The notes beneath the pieces were generated by a model. That model was not told where the DNA came from and did not search any database. It saw only the letters and a program-made list of their open reading frames with translations. Of a DNA stretch of 64,000 bases, positions 1-8,392 are shown piece after piece. Source of the stretch: Tistrella mobilis (GTDB lineage: Bacteria > Pseudomonadota > Alphaproteobacteria > Tistrellales > Tistrellaceae); contig NZ_JBBIAB010000001.1 in assembly GCF_039634785.1 (NCBI RefSeq), positions 186,001 through 250,000 on the forward strand, given 5' to 3'. Positions within the stretch are counted from its first letter, which is position 1; every line of letters begins with the position of its first letter. The translations under genes and the position numbers were made by a program.

Positions 1-460
1 CCTCGGCCAATACCACGAACAGGTTTTCGAAATTGCGACCCACGAAGACCGGCGGCTCGGGGAAGATGCCGGCCAGCGCCTCGGGCAGGGCCGCCGCCGC
101 CATGTCGAAGCGCGGCAGATCGAGTTCATAGCCGGCCGGGGTCGCCGCCACCCGGATCGGCCCGACCGCGGTCTCGAAGGCGAGCGGCCCCGCTTCGCCC
201 AGTTCCGCGATCAGGACATGGGCGGTGGCCAGGGTGGCATGGCCGCAGAAGGGGGCCTCGTCGACGGGGGTGAACCAGCGCAGCCGCCGCACCCCCGGCC
301 GGCCCGGTTCGGGCCAGGTGAAGGCGGTCTCGGCCAGGTTGTTCTCGGCCGCCAGCGCCTGCATCGCCGCAACCGGCGCCGGCCCGTCCAGCACCAGCAC
401 CGCGGCCGGGTTGCCGGCAAAGGGCCGGTCGGTGAAGGCGTCGACCTGGAACATCCGCAT
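1..460 (-). CDS. PhzF family isomerase (partial, C-terminus outside window)
   Basis: The 153 residues visible are the N-terminal half of a PhzF-type protein, the diaminopimelate-epimerase-like fold that isomerises substrates such as dihydro-hydroxyanthranilate. The opening MRMFQVDAFTDRPFAGNPAA is the family hallmark, and Glu44 in NNLAET matches the catalytic glutamate (Glu45 of PhzF). A later GHATLA segment is also typical. The gene runs off the left edge, so about half is missing. It lies 17 bp downstream of the SDR gene and is probably cotranscribed with it. There are no phenazine genes nearby, so the substrate is unknown and a role in phenazine synthesis should not be assumed. Confidence 0.9.
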   Translation of the reverse strand, partial: MRMFQVDAFTDRPFAGNPAAVLVLDGPAPVAAMQALAAENNLAETAFTWPEPGRPGVRRLRWFTPVDEAPFCGHATLATAHVLIAELGEAGPLAFETAVGPIRVAATPAGYELDLPRFDMAAAALPEALAGIFPEPPVFVGRNFENLFVVLAE

Positions 461-477
461 CCGCGGGCCTCCCTGCG

Positions 478-1287
478 TCAGCGTGCGACCAGCGGCGTGA
501 AGAACAGATGCGCCCCGCCATCGACCATCAGCGTCTCGCCGGTGACATGGGGCGTGTCGACCAGCGCCAGGATCGCGCGGGCGACGTCTTCGGGCGCTGC
601 CACCCGGCGCAGCGGCGTGGTCTTCTCAAGCTTCGCCTTCTGGGCGTCGTAGCGGTCGGCCCCCATGCCCTCGCGCAGCCACCGGCCCTCGATGAAGCCG
701 GGGCAGACCGCATTCACCCGGATCTCGGGCCCCAGCACCCGGGCCAGCGACAGGGTCATGGTGTTGAGCGCGCCCTTGGATGCCGCATAGGCGACCGACG
801 AGCCGACACCCGCAATGCCCGCGATCGACGAGACATTGACCACGGCGCCGCTGCCCGACTGCTTCAGCGCCGGCGCACAGGCCCGGGTCATCTGGAAGGC
901 GCCGACCACGTTGACGGCATAGAGATCCAGGAAATCCTGCGCCTGCAGCCCGTCCAGATCGGCATGGTCGCAGAAGCGGGTGGTGCCGGCATTGTTGATC
1001 AGCCGGTCGATGCGCCCGAAGGCCTCTTCGGCTCCGGCGGCGATCCGGCGGCAGTCCTCGTCGGAGGCGATGTCGCCCATCACCACCACCGCCCGGCCGC
1101 CGGCGGCCCGCACCATCCCGGCCGTCTCTTCCGCCGCGTCGCGGCTGCGGGCGGCATTCACCACCACCGCCGCGCCGCGGGCGGCGAAAGCCAGCGCCAC
1201 TGCGCGGCCCACCCCGCTGCCCGATCCGGTCACGACGGCGACCTCGGCAGGCGCGCCCTGGTTGCTGGTCTCGGCAGGTGTGGTCAT
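478..1287 (-). CDS. SDR family NAD(P)-dependent oxidoreductase
   Basis: A 269-residue classical short-chain dehydrogenase/reductase. Near residues 20-27 it has the nucleotide-binding TGSGSGVG, around residue 100 the NNAG motif, near residue 155 the catalytic Ser (VSS), and about residue 165 the YAASK catalytic Tyr/Lys pair. The C-terminal VTGETLMVDGGAH is the usual end of the fold. The start is supported by GGAGGAG about 10 bp upstream. It sits between an EamA transporter upstream and a PhzF-like gene downstream, all on the same strand, so the three may form a unit. The substrate cannot be predicted from the sequence; 3-oxoacyl reductase-like activity is one possibility. Confidence 0.93.
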   Translation of the reverse strand: MTTPAETSNQGAPAEVAVVTGSGSGVGRAVALAFAARGAAVVVNAARSRDAAEETAGMVRAAGGRAVVVMGDIASDEDCRRIAAGAEEAFGRIDRLINNAGTTRFCDHADLDGLQAQDFLDLYAVNVVGAFQMTRACAPALKQSGSGAVVNVSSIAGIAGVGSSVAYAASKGALNTMTLSLARVLGPEIRVNAVCPGFIEGRWLREGMGADRYDAQKAKLEKTTPLRRVAAPEDVARAILALVDTPHVTGETLMVDGGAHLFFTPLVAR

Positions 1288-1353
1288 GGGGTGCGTCTCC
1301 TCCGGTACGGCGCGCGGTCTGGTCGCCGCGTGCGCTTTGTCTGCACCTTCCGG

Positions 1354-2331
1354 TTATCGCGCGGCCAGGGGGGCGGGTCCAGTGCGACGCCATGCCGGCC
1401 GCACTGCGGGATTTGCCGTCGCCAGGGCCGCCAGCAGCAGCATGGCGCCTGCGACCTGCACCAGGCTCGGCATCTCGCCTTCGATCGGCCAGCCGAATGC
1501 CGCGGTGATCACCGGCTGGATCAGCAGCAGCAGCGAGGCGGCGCCGACCGGCAGGCGGCCGAGTGCCGCTGTGGCCAGGCCCTGGCCTCCGGCATGGGCC
1601 AGGATGCCCAGTGCCGCGACGGCGGCCCAGCCGGCAAGGCTGGAGGGCATCAGAACCTCGCCCGATGCCACCGCAAGCAGGCCCAGCCCCACAGCCGAGA
1701 CCGCCGTGGTGACCAGCATGGTGGTTCCGGCGGCGATGCTGCGCCGGGCCGCCTTGATCGCGATCAGATAGGCGGCATAGCAGGCCGCCGCCGCCACGGC
1801 CGACAGGTCGCCCATGATGTCGGCCCCGGCACGGTCGCCGGTGTCGCGAACCAGCAGCCAGGCGCCGGCAAGGGCCAGCCCCAGGCCGGCGATCAGCCCG
1901 CGGCCCGGGCGCTCGCCGCCGAAGATCCACAGGGCTGCCACCACCATCACCGGCGCCAGCTGGCAGAGCAGGGCTGCATTGGCGACGGTGGTGGTCCCGA
2001 TGGCGCGATGGAAGAAGAACAGGTCGCCGGTGAAGGCGAGCCCGGCCGCGATCGCGGCAAGAAAACCACGCCGGCGGGCGCCGGATGCCGGTGTCGCAAC
2101 CGGCTGCCGCCGATCGATCGTGGCCGACCAGGCGGCCAGCAGCGGCAGGGCCAGAACCATGCGCCAGAAGCCGGCGGCACCGGGCCCGACATCGGCAGCG
2201 CGGACCAGGAAGGGAACGAAGGCGAGGCAGACGACGGCCGCGATCATCATCAGCCAGGCCATGCCGGTACCGGCAGCCGTGGCGACGACAAGGCGCCCGC
2301 CGCCGGGAACGGCGGGGGAGGATGAGATCAT
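1354..2331 (-). CDS. EamA/DMT family transporter
   Basis: A roughly 325-residue inner-membrane protein of the drug/metabolite transporter superfamily, with two EamA repeats and about ten hydrophobic segments. The second repeat carries the typical LLLLIQPVITAAFGW segment. The chosen start (MISSSPAVPG) is in-frame Met 22 of a longer frame that begins at 2394; it places the first membrane helix near residue 20, but neither start has a strong ribosome binding site. It is divergent from the LysR gene that follows, a common arrangement in which the LysR protein controls the exporter. Members export amino acids, nucleosides or small metabolites; the cargo here is unknown. Confidence 0.85.
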   Translation of the reverse strand: MISSSPAVPGGGRLVVATAAGTGMAWLMMIAAVVCLAFVPFLVRAADVGPGAAGFWRMVLALPLLAAWSATIDRRQPVATPASGARRRGFLAAIAAGLAFTGDLFFFHRAIGTTTVANAALLCQLAPVMVVAALWIFGGERPGRGLIAGLGLALAGAWLLVRDTGDRAGADIMGDLSAVAAAACYAAYLIAIKAARRSIAAGTTMLVTTAVSAVGLGLLAVASGEVLMPSSLAGWAAVAALGILAHAGGQGLATAALGRLPVGAASLLLLIQPVITAAFGWPIEGEMPSLVQVAGAMLLLAALATANPAVRPAWRRTGPAPLAAR

Positions 2332-2343
2332 CGGCAGGGGAAC

Positions 2344-2454
2344 TTCGCGTGCGGGGGAGCGGGGGGAGTGCGAAGCGCCGGATCGCGCCGGCATCCGCCA
2401 CCGGAACGGGGGCCGGGCGGCGGATGCGGATCTGCGGGGGAGAGGGGGGGAGGG
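2344..2454. repeat. G-rich direct repeat between EamA and LysR genes
   Basis: Two copies of a G-rich block beginning TGCGGGGGAG occur near 2349-2367 and 2433-2451. The second copy has runs of 5, 7 and 3 guanines (2436-2454) and could form a quadruplex on the plus strand. The block lies in the divergent gap that must hold the promoters of the flanking genes. No other element is visible here. Confidence 0.5.
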
Positions 2455-2552
2455 CGGCGCAATCCGGCAGTGGCCACTCTGCCGTCGCTTCCGCTATGAT
2501 GAAAGTGAATGTTTCTAATGACAGCATCACGGATCGTGATGCTGAAACGGAG

Positions 2553-3518
2553 ATGACGCCGATGGGCACCGCCGAACTCGCCCTTGCCCGTGCCGGCCTG
2601 CCCGGCCGCCCGGACCCCGTGCTGCCGGCGCTGGATATCGACCTGCTGCGCGCCCTGGTGGCGGTGATCGACCAGGGCGGCTTCACCGCCGCGGCCGAGC
2701 GGCTGAACCTGACCCAGTCTGCCGTGTCGATGCAGCTGAAGCGGCTGGAAGACCGGCTGGATCGCCGGCTGGTGGAGCGCGACCGGCGGGGCGTGCGCCC
2801 CACGGCCGATGGCGAGGTGCTGATCGGCTATGCCCGGCGCATGCTGGCGCTGAACGACGAGGCGGTGCTGCGCCTGCTGGATGCCGGTGCCCGCGGCCGG
2901 GTGCGGATCGGTGCGCCCGACGACTATGCCAGCGTCTTCCTGCCGCCGATCATCGCCCGGTTCGCGGCCGCCAATCCCCGGGTCGAGATCGAGGTGCGCT
3001 GCGCCCTCTCGCGCGAGCTGGAGGCCGAGCTTGCCCAGGGCGGCCACGACCTGATCCTGGTCACCCGCCGCGACGGCCATGGCGGCGGATCCCTGGTCCG
3101 GCGCGAGCCGCTGGTCTGGGCGGCCGCCGCCGATCACCGGCCCGAAACGGCAGAAACCGTGCCGCTTGCCCTCTTCCCCGAGGGCTGTGCCTTCCGGCCC
3201 CATGCGCTCTCGGCGCTCGACCGGGCGCAGAAACCCTGGCGGGTGGCGCTGACCAGCGGCAGCCTGTCGGGCATCCAGTCCGCGGTGGCGAGCGGCCTTG
3301 CCCTCACCGCCCTCGCCCGCAGCACGGTGCCGCCGGACTGGCGGATTCTGGGGCCCGAGGACGGCTTCCCCGCCTTGCCCACGGTGGATATCGCCCTCAA
3401 GACCGCCGAGCGTCCGTCAGAGCCGGTGCGGCTGATGGTCCGCCACCTGCTGGACGCGCTGGGCGCGCCGACCATCGTGCCGCCGGTGCCCATCGCGCCG
3501 CCGATCGCCCTGGGTTGA
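2553..3518 (+). CDS. LysR family transcriptional regulator
   Basis: Cytoplasmic DNA-binding regulator of about 320 residues. The N-terminal winged helix-turn-helix spans roughly residues 30-88 and contains the typical GGFTAAAERLNLTQSAVSMQ recognition segment. A LysR substrate-binding domain follows, with GRVRIGAPDDYASVFLP at its start. Two starts are close together: ATG 2553, and ATG 2562, which has GGAG (2549-2552) at ideal spacing and is probably the true one. The frame is open further upstream to 2085 but that part overlaps the EamA gene. Divergence from the EamA transporter suggests that gene is its target; the inducer is unknown. Confidence 0.9.
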   Translation: MTPMGTAELALARAGLPGRPDPVLPALDIDLLRALVAVIDQGGFTAAAERLNLTQSAVSMQLKRLEDRLDRRLVERDRRGVRPTADGEVLIGYARRMLALNDEAVLRLLDAGARGRVRIGAPDDYASVFLPPIIARFAAANPRVEIEVRCALSRELEAELAQGGHDLILVTRRDGHGGGSLVRREPLVWAAAADHRPETAETVPLALFPEGCAFRPHALSALDRAQKPWRVALTSGSLSGIQSAVASGLALTALARSTVPPDWRILGPEDGFPALPTVDIALKTAERPSEPVRLMVRHLLDALGAPTIVPPVPIAPPIALG

Positions 3519-3575
3519 GACCGGCAGGGCTGAGACCCGGCGGGGTTGAGACCGGCGGGGCTGGGGCCGGCGGGG
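3515..3575. repeat. Four tandem 15-16 bp units at the LysR stop codon
   Basis: Units at 3515-3529, 3530-3545, 3546-3560 and 3561-3575 share the core TGAGACCGGCGGGG. The first unit contains the TGA stop of the LysR gene, and the second and third repeat that TGA. The array separates two convergent genes. It looks like replication slippage and has no clear terminator structure. Confidence 0.75.
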
Positions 3576-3587
3576 CGGAAAGATCGG

Positions 3588-4712
3588 TCAGGCGATGTCC
3601 CCCATGGCCACACTCACCCGCCGCCGCGGGATGCCGCCGGCATCGACCACGGCCAGATCGACACGCCCCGCCCACCAGTCGATGTCGATCCGGCCCCAGT
3701 TCTCCAGCGGCCAGATCGGCGTCAGCCGGTTCGGCCCCGGTTCGTCGACGATCGCGAGATTGGGCAGGTTGACGCTGCTCGACGTCAGTTCCGTCACCGG
3801 ATAGGGCGGCCCGTCCGGCCCGGCCGCGCGGCGATAGATCGCCCCCAGATGCCGGTCGCCCGACAGCAGCACCACGCCGCGGGCACCGGTATCGCGCATC
3901 AGGCGCCAGAACCGGGCCCGCTCGTCCGGCATGCGGGACCAGCCTTCCCAGCCATGGCCGTCGGCCACCAGCTGCACCGAACTGACCACCAGCCTCAGAT
4001 CCGCCGGCTGGCGGAAACATCCGGCCAGCCAGGCCCATTGATCCTCGCCCAGCATCCGGGCGCCGGGTCCGGCGGGCAGATAGCGGCCGCCGCCGGGGAT
4101 GGTGGTGCCCTGCGGCGCGGGGCGCAGGGCGGTGCGGAAACTGCGCAGATCCATCAGGATCACCTGCAGCCGGCGACCCTCCGGACCAAAGACCATGGCA
4201 TGATGGAGCCCCGGCCGTGCCGACCGCGGATCTCCGGCCTCGACCTCCCAGAACTTCAGGAACAGGGCCTTTGCCGCCGCCTTGTGCGGAAAATCTGCGC
4301 CGCCGTCGTTCAGGCCGTAGTCGTGATCGTCCCAGATCGGCATCACCGCCCGGTTGCGGCGCAGGGCGGCAAGCGCCGGCCGGCCGGCGGCAAGGTCATA
4401 GGCAGCCGCGAGTTCCGACATCGCGGGTCCGCTGACATCGCCATAGACATTGTCGCCGGCGAAGATCGCGACCTGGGGGTCATAGGCCAGAACATGGTCG
4501 AGCGCCGGTGCCGGCCGGGCCTGATGGATGCAGGACATCAGCGCCACGCGTGAGACCGGCACCGCCGTGGGATCGGGCGCCGCCGGCAGCCCTATCGCCG
4601 GCAGGCCGGCCAGTACCAGCCCGGCGGCACCGGCCCTGATCAGGCCGCGACGGCCGATCCGGGCCGAGACGATCGTGGCGTCATGACGGGAAGGGGGTAT
4701 CGACAAGGGCAC
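3588..4712 (-). CDS. PhoD-like alkaline phosphatase/phosphodiesterase, Tat-exported
   Basis: A 374-residue metallophosphoesterase related to PhoD (alkaline phosphatase D), which hydrolyses phosphate mono- or diesters outside the cytoplasm. The N-terminus has a twin-arginine signal (RRGLIRAG, residues 21-28, followed by a hydrophobic stretch ending near residue 45), as expected for metal cofactors loaded before export. Metal-ligand motifs are GDNVY at 86-90, WDDHDYG near 135 and SGDRHLGA near 295. It is shorter than Bacillus PhoD and belongs to the compact PhoD-like group. It is divergent from the antiporter gene on the right. A role in phosphate scavenging fits the other phosphorus genes in the window. 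Confidence 0.88.
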   Translation of the reverse strand: MPLSIPPSRHDATIVSARIGRRGLIRAGAAGLVLAGLPAIGLPAAPDPTAVPVSRVALMSCIHQARPAPALDHVLAYDPQVAIFAGDNVYGDVSGPAMSELAAAYDLAAGRPALAALRRNRAVMPIWDDHDYGLNDGGADFPHKAAAKALFLKFWEVEAGDPRSARPGLHHAMVFGPEGRRLQVILMDLRSFRTALRPAPQGTTIPGGGRYLPAGPGARMLGEDQWAWLAGCFRQPADLRLVVSSVQLVADGHGWEGWSRMPDERARFWRLMRDTGARGVVLLSGDRHLGAIYRRAAGPDGPPYPVTELTSSSVNLPNLAIVDEPGPNRLTPIWPLENWGRIDIDWWAGRVDLAVVDAGGIPRRRVSVAMGDIA

Positions 4713-4876
4713 CGGCTCCTCGACCGCCGGGAGAGATCGGCCCGGACAGGACGAGTCTAGGCGATGCCGGCGTCAGATGCATGACAAGAGCCCCGCCCCG
4801 TCATTTTGCGGTTGACGTCGACCCGGGGCTGCTGTTCTGGAACAGAAGACCCCACCGCCACCGGAAGCCCCTGCCC

Positions 4877-6604
4877 ATGAGCCAGCTCGGCCCGCTCGTC
4901 GACATCGTCACGGCACTTGCCGCCGCCGTGGTCATCGTGCCGGTGTCGATCCGCATCGGCGCCTCGCCGGTGCTGGGCTATCTGGCCACGGGCCTTGCGG
5001 TCGGCCCCCATGGCTTCGGCCTGGTCGAAGAGGGCCCGGCACTGCATCTCTTTGCCGAATTCGGCGTGGTCTTCCTGCTGTTCTCGATCGGCCTCGAACT
5101 TTCTTTCGAACGCATCCGGACCATGCGGCGCCTGGCGCTGGGGCTGGGGGCCGCGCAGGTGGTGGTGACCGCCGCCGTCATTGCGGCGATCGGCACGGCG
5201 CTGGGCCTGGCGCCGATGACCGCCGGCATTCTGGGCTGCGCCCTTGCGCTCTCGTCCACCGCCGTGGTGCTGCAATTGATGGTGGAACGCGGCGAACAGG
5301 TCACCCGCATCGGCCGGGTCGCCATCGCCGTGCTGCTGTTCCAGGATCTGGCGGTGGTGCCGATGCTGGCCGCCCTGCCCCTGCTCGGCACCCCCGGAGA
5401 GGATGCGCTGGTGGCGCTGGGCCTGGCGGTGGCCAAGGCGGCGGTGGCGCTGGTCGGCATCTCGCTCGCCGGCCGCTATCTGTCGCAGCCGGCCTTCCGG
5501 CGGATCGCGGCGCTGCGCAACCCGGATGTCTTCATGGGGGCCACCCTGCTGGTGGTGCTGGGCACCGCCCTGCTGACCGCGCTTGCCGGCATGTCGCTGG
5601 CGCTGGGGGCCTTCCTGGCCGGCGCCCTGCTGGCCGGCACCGCCTTCCGCCATCAGATCGAAGGCGATATCGAGCCGGTGCGCGGCCTGTTCCTGGGCGT
5701 GTTCTTCCTGTCGGTGGGCATGGGCATCGATCTGGCGCTGGTCCTGCGCGAACTGCCGCTGGTGCTGGGGCTGACCGCCGGGCTGATCCTGGTCAAGGCG
5801 GTGGTGCTGGGCGGCCTTGCCCGCGGCTTCGCCCTGCCGGTCTCTCTGTCGGTGCGATCGGGCCTGCTGCTCGCCCAGGGCGGCGAGTTCGCCTTTGTGG
5901 TGATGGCGACCGCCGGCAGCTTCGGCCTGATCGCCCCGGCCGAGGCGGCGCCGATCGTGGCGGCCGTCGCCTTCTCGATGGCGCTGACGCCGCTTCTGGA
6001 TGCCGCCGGCCGGCGGCTGGAACAGCGGCTCACCCCGCCGGTCGCCACGCCCCAGACGGCGCTGGGCGACGAGGCGGCCGATCTTGAGGAACATGTGCTG
6101 GTGCTGGGCTTCGGCCGGGTCGGCCGGACCTTGGCCCATGTGCTGGAAAACAGCCGCCGCCCCTATCTGGCGCTCGATCTGGACAGCGAGCGGGTGACCC
6201 AGGGCCGCACCCAGGGCCACAACGTCTTCTTCGGCAACGGCGCCCGCCGCGACGTGCTGCGCGCGGCCGGCATCGAACGCGCCACGGCGGTCGTGGTGAC
6301 CATCGACAATGCCGGCGCGGCCGAGCGTGCGGTCAGGACCATCCGCCATGCCGCACCGGGAGTGCAGATCATCGCCCGCGCCCACGATACCCGCCATGCC
6401 GACCGGCTGCGGGTCGCCGGCGCCGATCGCGTGCTGCCCGAGACCATCGAGGCGAGCCTGATGCTTGCCGCCGCAACCCTCGATGCCGTCGGGCAGTCGG
6501 CCGAAGAGACCGAAGCCTGCCTGGGCCAGCTCAGGGCCGACGGCTACGCCCAGCTGCTGCCGCTGGTGGTCGGCCGCCATCAGGATGACGGCGCCGACCA
6601 CTGA
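4877..6604 (+). CDS. CPA2 family monovalent cation:proton antiporter (KefB-like)
   Basis: A 575-residue inner-membrane antiporter. About twelve transmembrane helices of the Na+/H+ exchanger fold fill residues 1-390. A cytoplasmic TrkA-N (RCK) domain follows, starting at HVLVLGFGRVGRTL, a Rossmann motif that binds NAD(H) or nucleotides and gates transport. The family exchanges K+ or Na+ for protons. The start MSQLGPL was chosen because it places the first helix properly; the frame is open to 4781 but that extension is not hydrophobic and has no binding site. No KefF or KefG quinone-reductase partner is visible beside it, so glutathione gating is not supported. Confidence 0.9.
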   Translation: MSQLGPLVDIVTALAAAVVIVPVSIRIGASPVLGYLATGLAVGPHGFGLVEEGPALHLFAEFGVVFLLFSIGLELSFERIRTMRRLALGLGAAQVVVTAAVIAAIGTALGLAPMTAGILGCALALSSTAVVLQLMVERGEQVTRIGRVAIAVLLFQDLAVVPMLAALPLLGTPGEDALVALGLAVAKAAVALVGISLAGRYLSQPAFRRIAALRNPDVFMGATLLVVLGTALLTALAGMSLALGAFLAGALLAGTAFRHQIEGDIEPVRGLFLGVFFLSVGMGIDLALVLRELPLVLGLTAGLILVKAVVLGGLARGFALPVSLSVRSGLLLAQGGEFAFVVMATAGSFGLIAPAEAAPIVAAVAFSMALTPLLDAAGRRLEQRLTPPVATPQTALGDEAADLEEHVLVLGFGRVGRTLAHVLENSRRPYLALDLDSERVTQGRTQGHNVFFGNGARRDVLRAAGIERATAVVVTIDNAGAAERAVRTIRHAAPGVQIIARAHDTRHADRLRVAGADRVLPETIEASLMLAAATLDAVGQSAEETEACLGQLRADGYAQLLPLVVGRHQDDGADH

Positions 6605-6628
6605 TCCGCCGCCCTGCGGGGCACAGGC

Positions 6629-7258
6629 TTACATCGGCTTGAAGTCGTCGCTCGCAGCGTCATAGGCCATCAGCTGGGCGCGGCCGATATCGTAGTACCA
6701 GCCATGGAGCTGCAGCGCCCCCTGCTCCAGCCGCTCGGCGATCCAGGGGAAGGTCGCCAGATTCTTAAGCGACACCTTGATCGATTCCAGTTCGCAGAGA
6801 TGCTGGTGCTCGTGGGCATCGACATGGGCGTGATCATGCAGCACCTGCTCGCGCACGCCGTCGATCTGCGACATCCAGACATCGATGAAATCGGTGCTGG
6901 GCTGGGTGGGATCGCGCTGGAGCAGGGCCCGGATGCCGCCGCAGCCGGCATGGCCCATCACCACGATATGCTCGACCTTCAGCCCGTCGACCGCGAATTC
7001 CAGCGCCGCCGAGGTGCCGTGGCGGGCGCCGTCGGGCTCGAAAGGCGGGACCAGATTGGCCACATTGCGCAGGATGAACAGATCGCCCGGGTCGGCGGAG
7101 GTGATGATCGCCGGATCGACGCGGCTGTCGCAGCAGCCGATCACCATCACCTTGGGCGTCTGCTGACGGGCCAGTTTTTCAAAGAATTCCGGCCGGGTCT
7201 GAAGGGCATCGTCACGAAAGCGGCGAAAGCCGTCGATCACCTTTTCGAGCGCGTTCAC
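6629..7258 (-). CDS. Beta-class carbonic anhydrase
   Basis: A 209-residue cytoplasmic zinc enzyme that interconverts CO2 and bicarbonate. Zinc ligands are visible as Cys42 and Asp44 in CCDSR (with Arg46 pairing the Asp), and His103 and Cys106 in GHAGCGG. The length is normal for beta enzymes. A GTG start at 7256-7258 is preferred because GAGGAG lies six bases upstream; the upstream extension of the frame is not conserved in style. It converges with the antiporter gene, leaving only 24 bp between their stops. Bicarbonate supply and pH homeostasis are the usual roles. Confidence 0.95.
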   Translation of the reverse strand: MNALEKVIDGFRRFRDDALQTRPEFFEKLARQQTPKVMVIGCCDSRVDPAIITSADPGDLFILRNVANLVPPFEPDGARHGTSAALEFAVDGLKVEHIVVMGHAGCGGIRALLQRDPTQPSTDFIDVWMSQIDGVREQVLHDHAHVDAHEHQHLCELESIKVSLKNLATFPWIAERLEQGALQLHGWYYDIGRAQLMAYDAASDDFKPM

Positions 7259-7513
7259 TGTCGTCTCCTCGGGCACCCACGACGCCCGAAGGCGCGGTCT
7301 GGCTCTGGACTTCCCCCATCTCTCCAGCCTTCTAGATAGCATCGCCCCCCAGGCGGCGAAAGTCCCCGCCTTGCGCAGTGGTGCAACGCCATCGGCGGGC
7401 GATATCACGCTGCGGTAACATCGCCGCCACGAAACCGTCAAAAGGCCACGGTAGAACCGCGACCAGTCGACGGTTCTGCACCTTCGTCTCAACCGTCGAT
7501 CCGGTGATCCATC

Positions 7514-8296
7514 ATGAGCACATCCGACGCCGTGTCCCGTCCTGCTTCACGCGCCAGCCTGCCTGCCGGCTTCGTCATCGGCCATCGCGGTGCCAGCGGT
7601 CATGCGCCCGAGAACACGCTGCCGGCGATCCGCCGCGCGGCGGAGCTGGGTGCGCCAATGGTGGAGTTCGACGTGAAGCTCACCCGCTCCGGCGTGCCGG
7701 TGCTGCTGCATGACGACCGGGTCGACCGCACCACCGACGGCCGCGGCCCGGCGGCGGGCTTCGAACTGGCGGCGCTGAAGGCGCTGGATGCCGGCGCCTG
7801 GTTCGCCCCCGCTTTCGCCCGCACCCGCATCCCCACCCTGGCCGAGACCGTGGCGCTGCTCTCTGAAACCGGTCTCGATGCCAATGTCGAGATCAAGCCC
7901 TGCCCCCATCGCGAGATCGAAACCGCGGCGGTCGTGGCGGAAGAGCTGCGCCGTCTCTGGCCGGCGGGCAAGCGGCCGCCGCTGCTGTCCTCCTTCGAGA
8001 TGGCCTCGCTCCGCACCGCGCTGAGCGTCGCCCCCGACCTGCCGCGGGCCCTGCTGTTCGAAGGCCTGCCCGCCCCCCATACCCTGGATGCGCTGATCGG
8101 CGAGCTGCGCCCCGTCGCCCTGCATCTGTGGGAACGGGTGATCGACGAAGACCTGGTCGCCTGGGCGCGCCTGCGCGGCCTGGATGTCAGGGCCTGGACG
8201 GTCAACGACCCCGCCCGTGCCGCATGTCTGCACGCCCTTGGCGTGACCGCCGTGTTCACCGATTTCCCCGACCGGATGCTGTCCGGGGCAGGCTGA
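7514..8296 (+). CDS. ugpQ: Glycerophosphodiester phosphodiesterase UgpQ
   Basis: A 260-residue GDPD-family enzyme that cleaves glycerophosphodiesters to sn-glycerol 3-phosphate and an alcohol. Catalytic features include His24 and Arg25 in IGHRGASG, the Glu of PENT, the LLHDDRVDRTT motif with the second catalytic His, and NVEIKP. There is no signal peptide, so it acts in the cytoplasm as UgpQ does in E. coli. It is the first gene of the ugp operon, 96 bp before ugpB, an order that differs from the enterobacterial ugpBAECQ. The 250 bp upstream should hold the operon promoter; no convincing Pho box was seen there by eye. Confidence 0.93.
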   Translation: MSTSDAVSRPASRASLPAGFVIGHRGASGHAPENTLPAIRRAAELGAPMVEFDVKLTRSGVPVLLHDDRVDRTTDGRGPAAGFELAALKALDAGAWFAPAFARTRIPTLAETVALLSETGLDANVEIKPCPHREIETAAVVAEELRRLWPAGKRPPLLSSFEMASLRTALSVAPDLPRALLFEGLPAPHTLDALIGELRPVALHLWERVIDEDLVAWARLRGLDVRAWTVNDPARAACLHALGVTAVFTDFPDRMLSGAG

Positions 8297-8392
8297 CCCC
8301 CGCCCGCTGCCGCAGACGATCCGGTCGACCCGCACCTGTCCCCAAGACCGACACCGGAAGACAGCACCTCCGGACCCTCAGGGAGCGTCGTC

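Noticed and set aside
1-2394. Phenazine biosynthesis locus, suggested by the PhzF-like protein
   Set aside because: None of the other phz genes are near; PhzF-like proteins are common and mostly of unknown substrate.
7259-7513. Pho box ahead of ugpQ
   Set aside because: No pair of 7-bp half-sites of CTGTCAT type with the right spacing could be found by eye; a matrix scan is needed.
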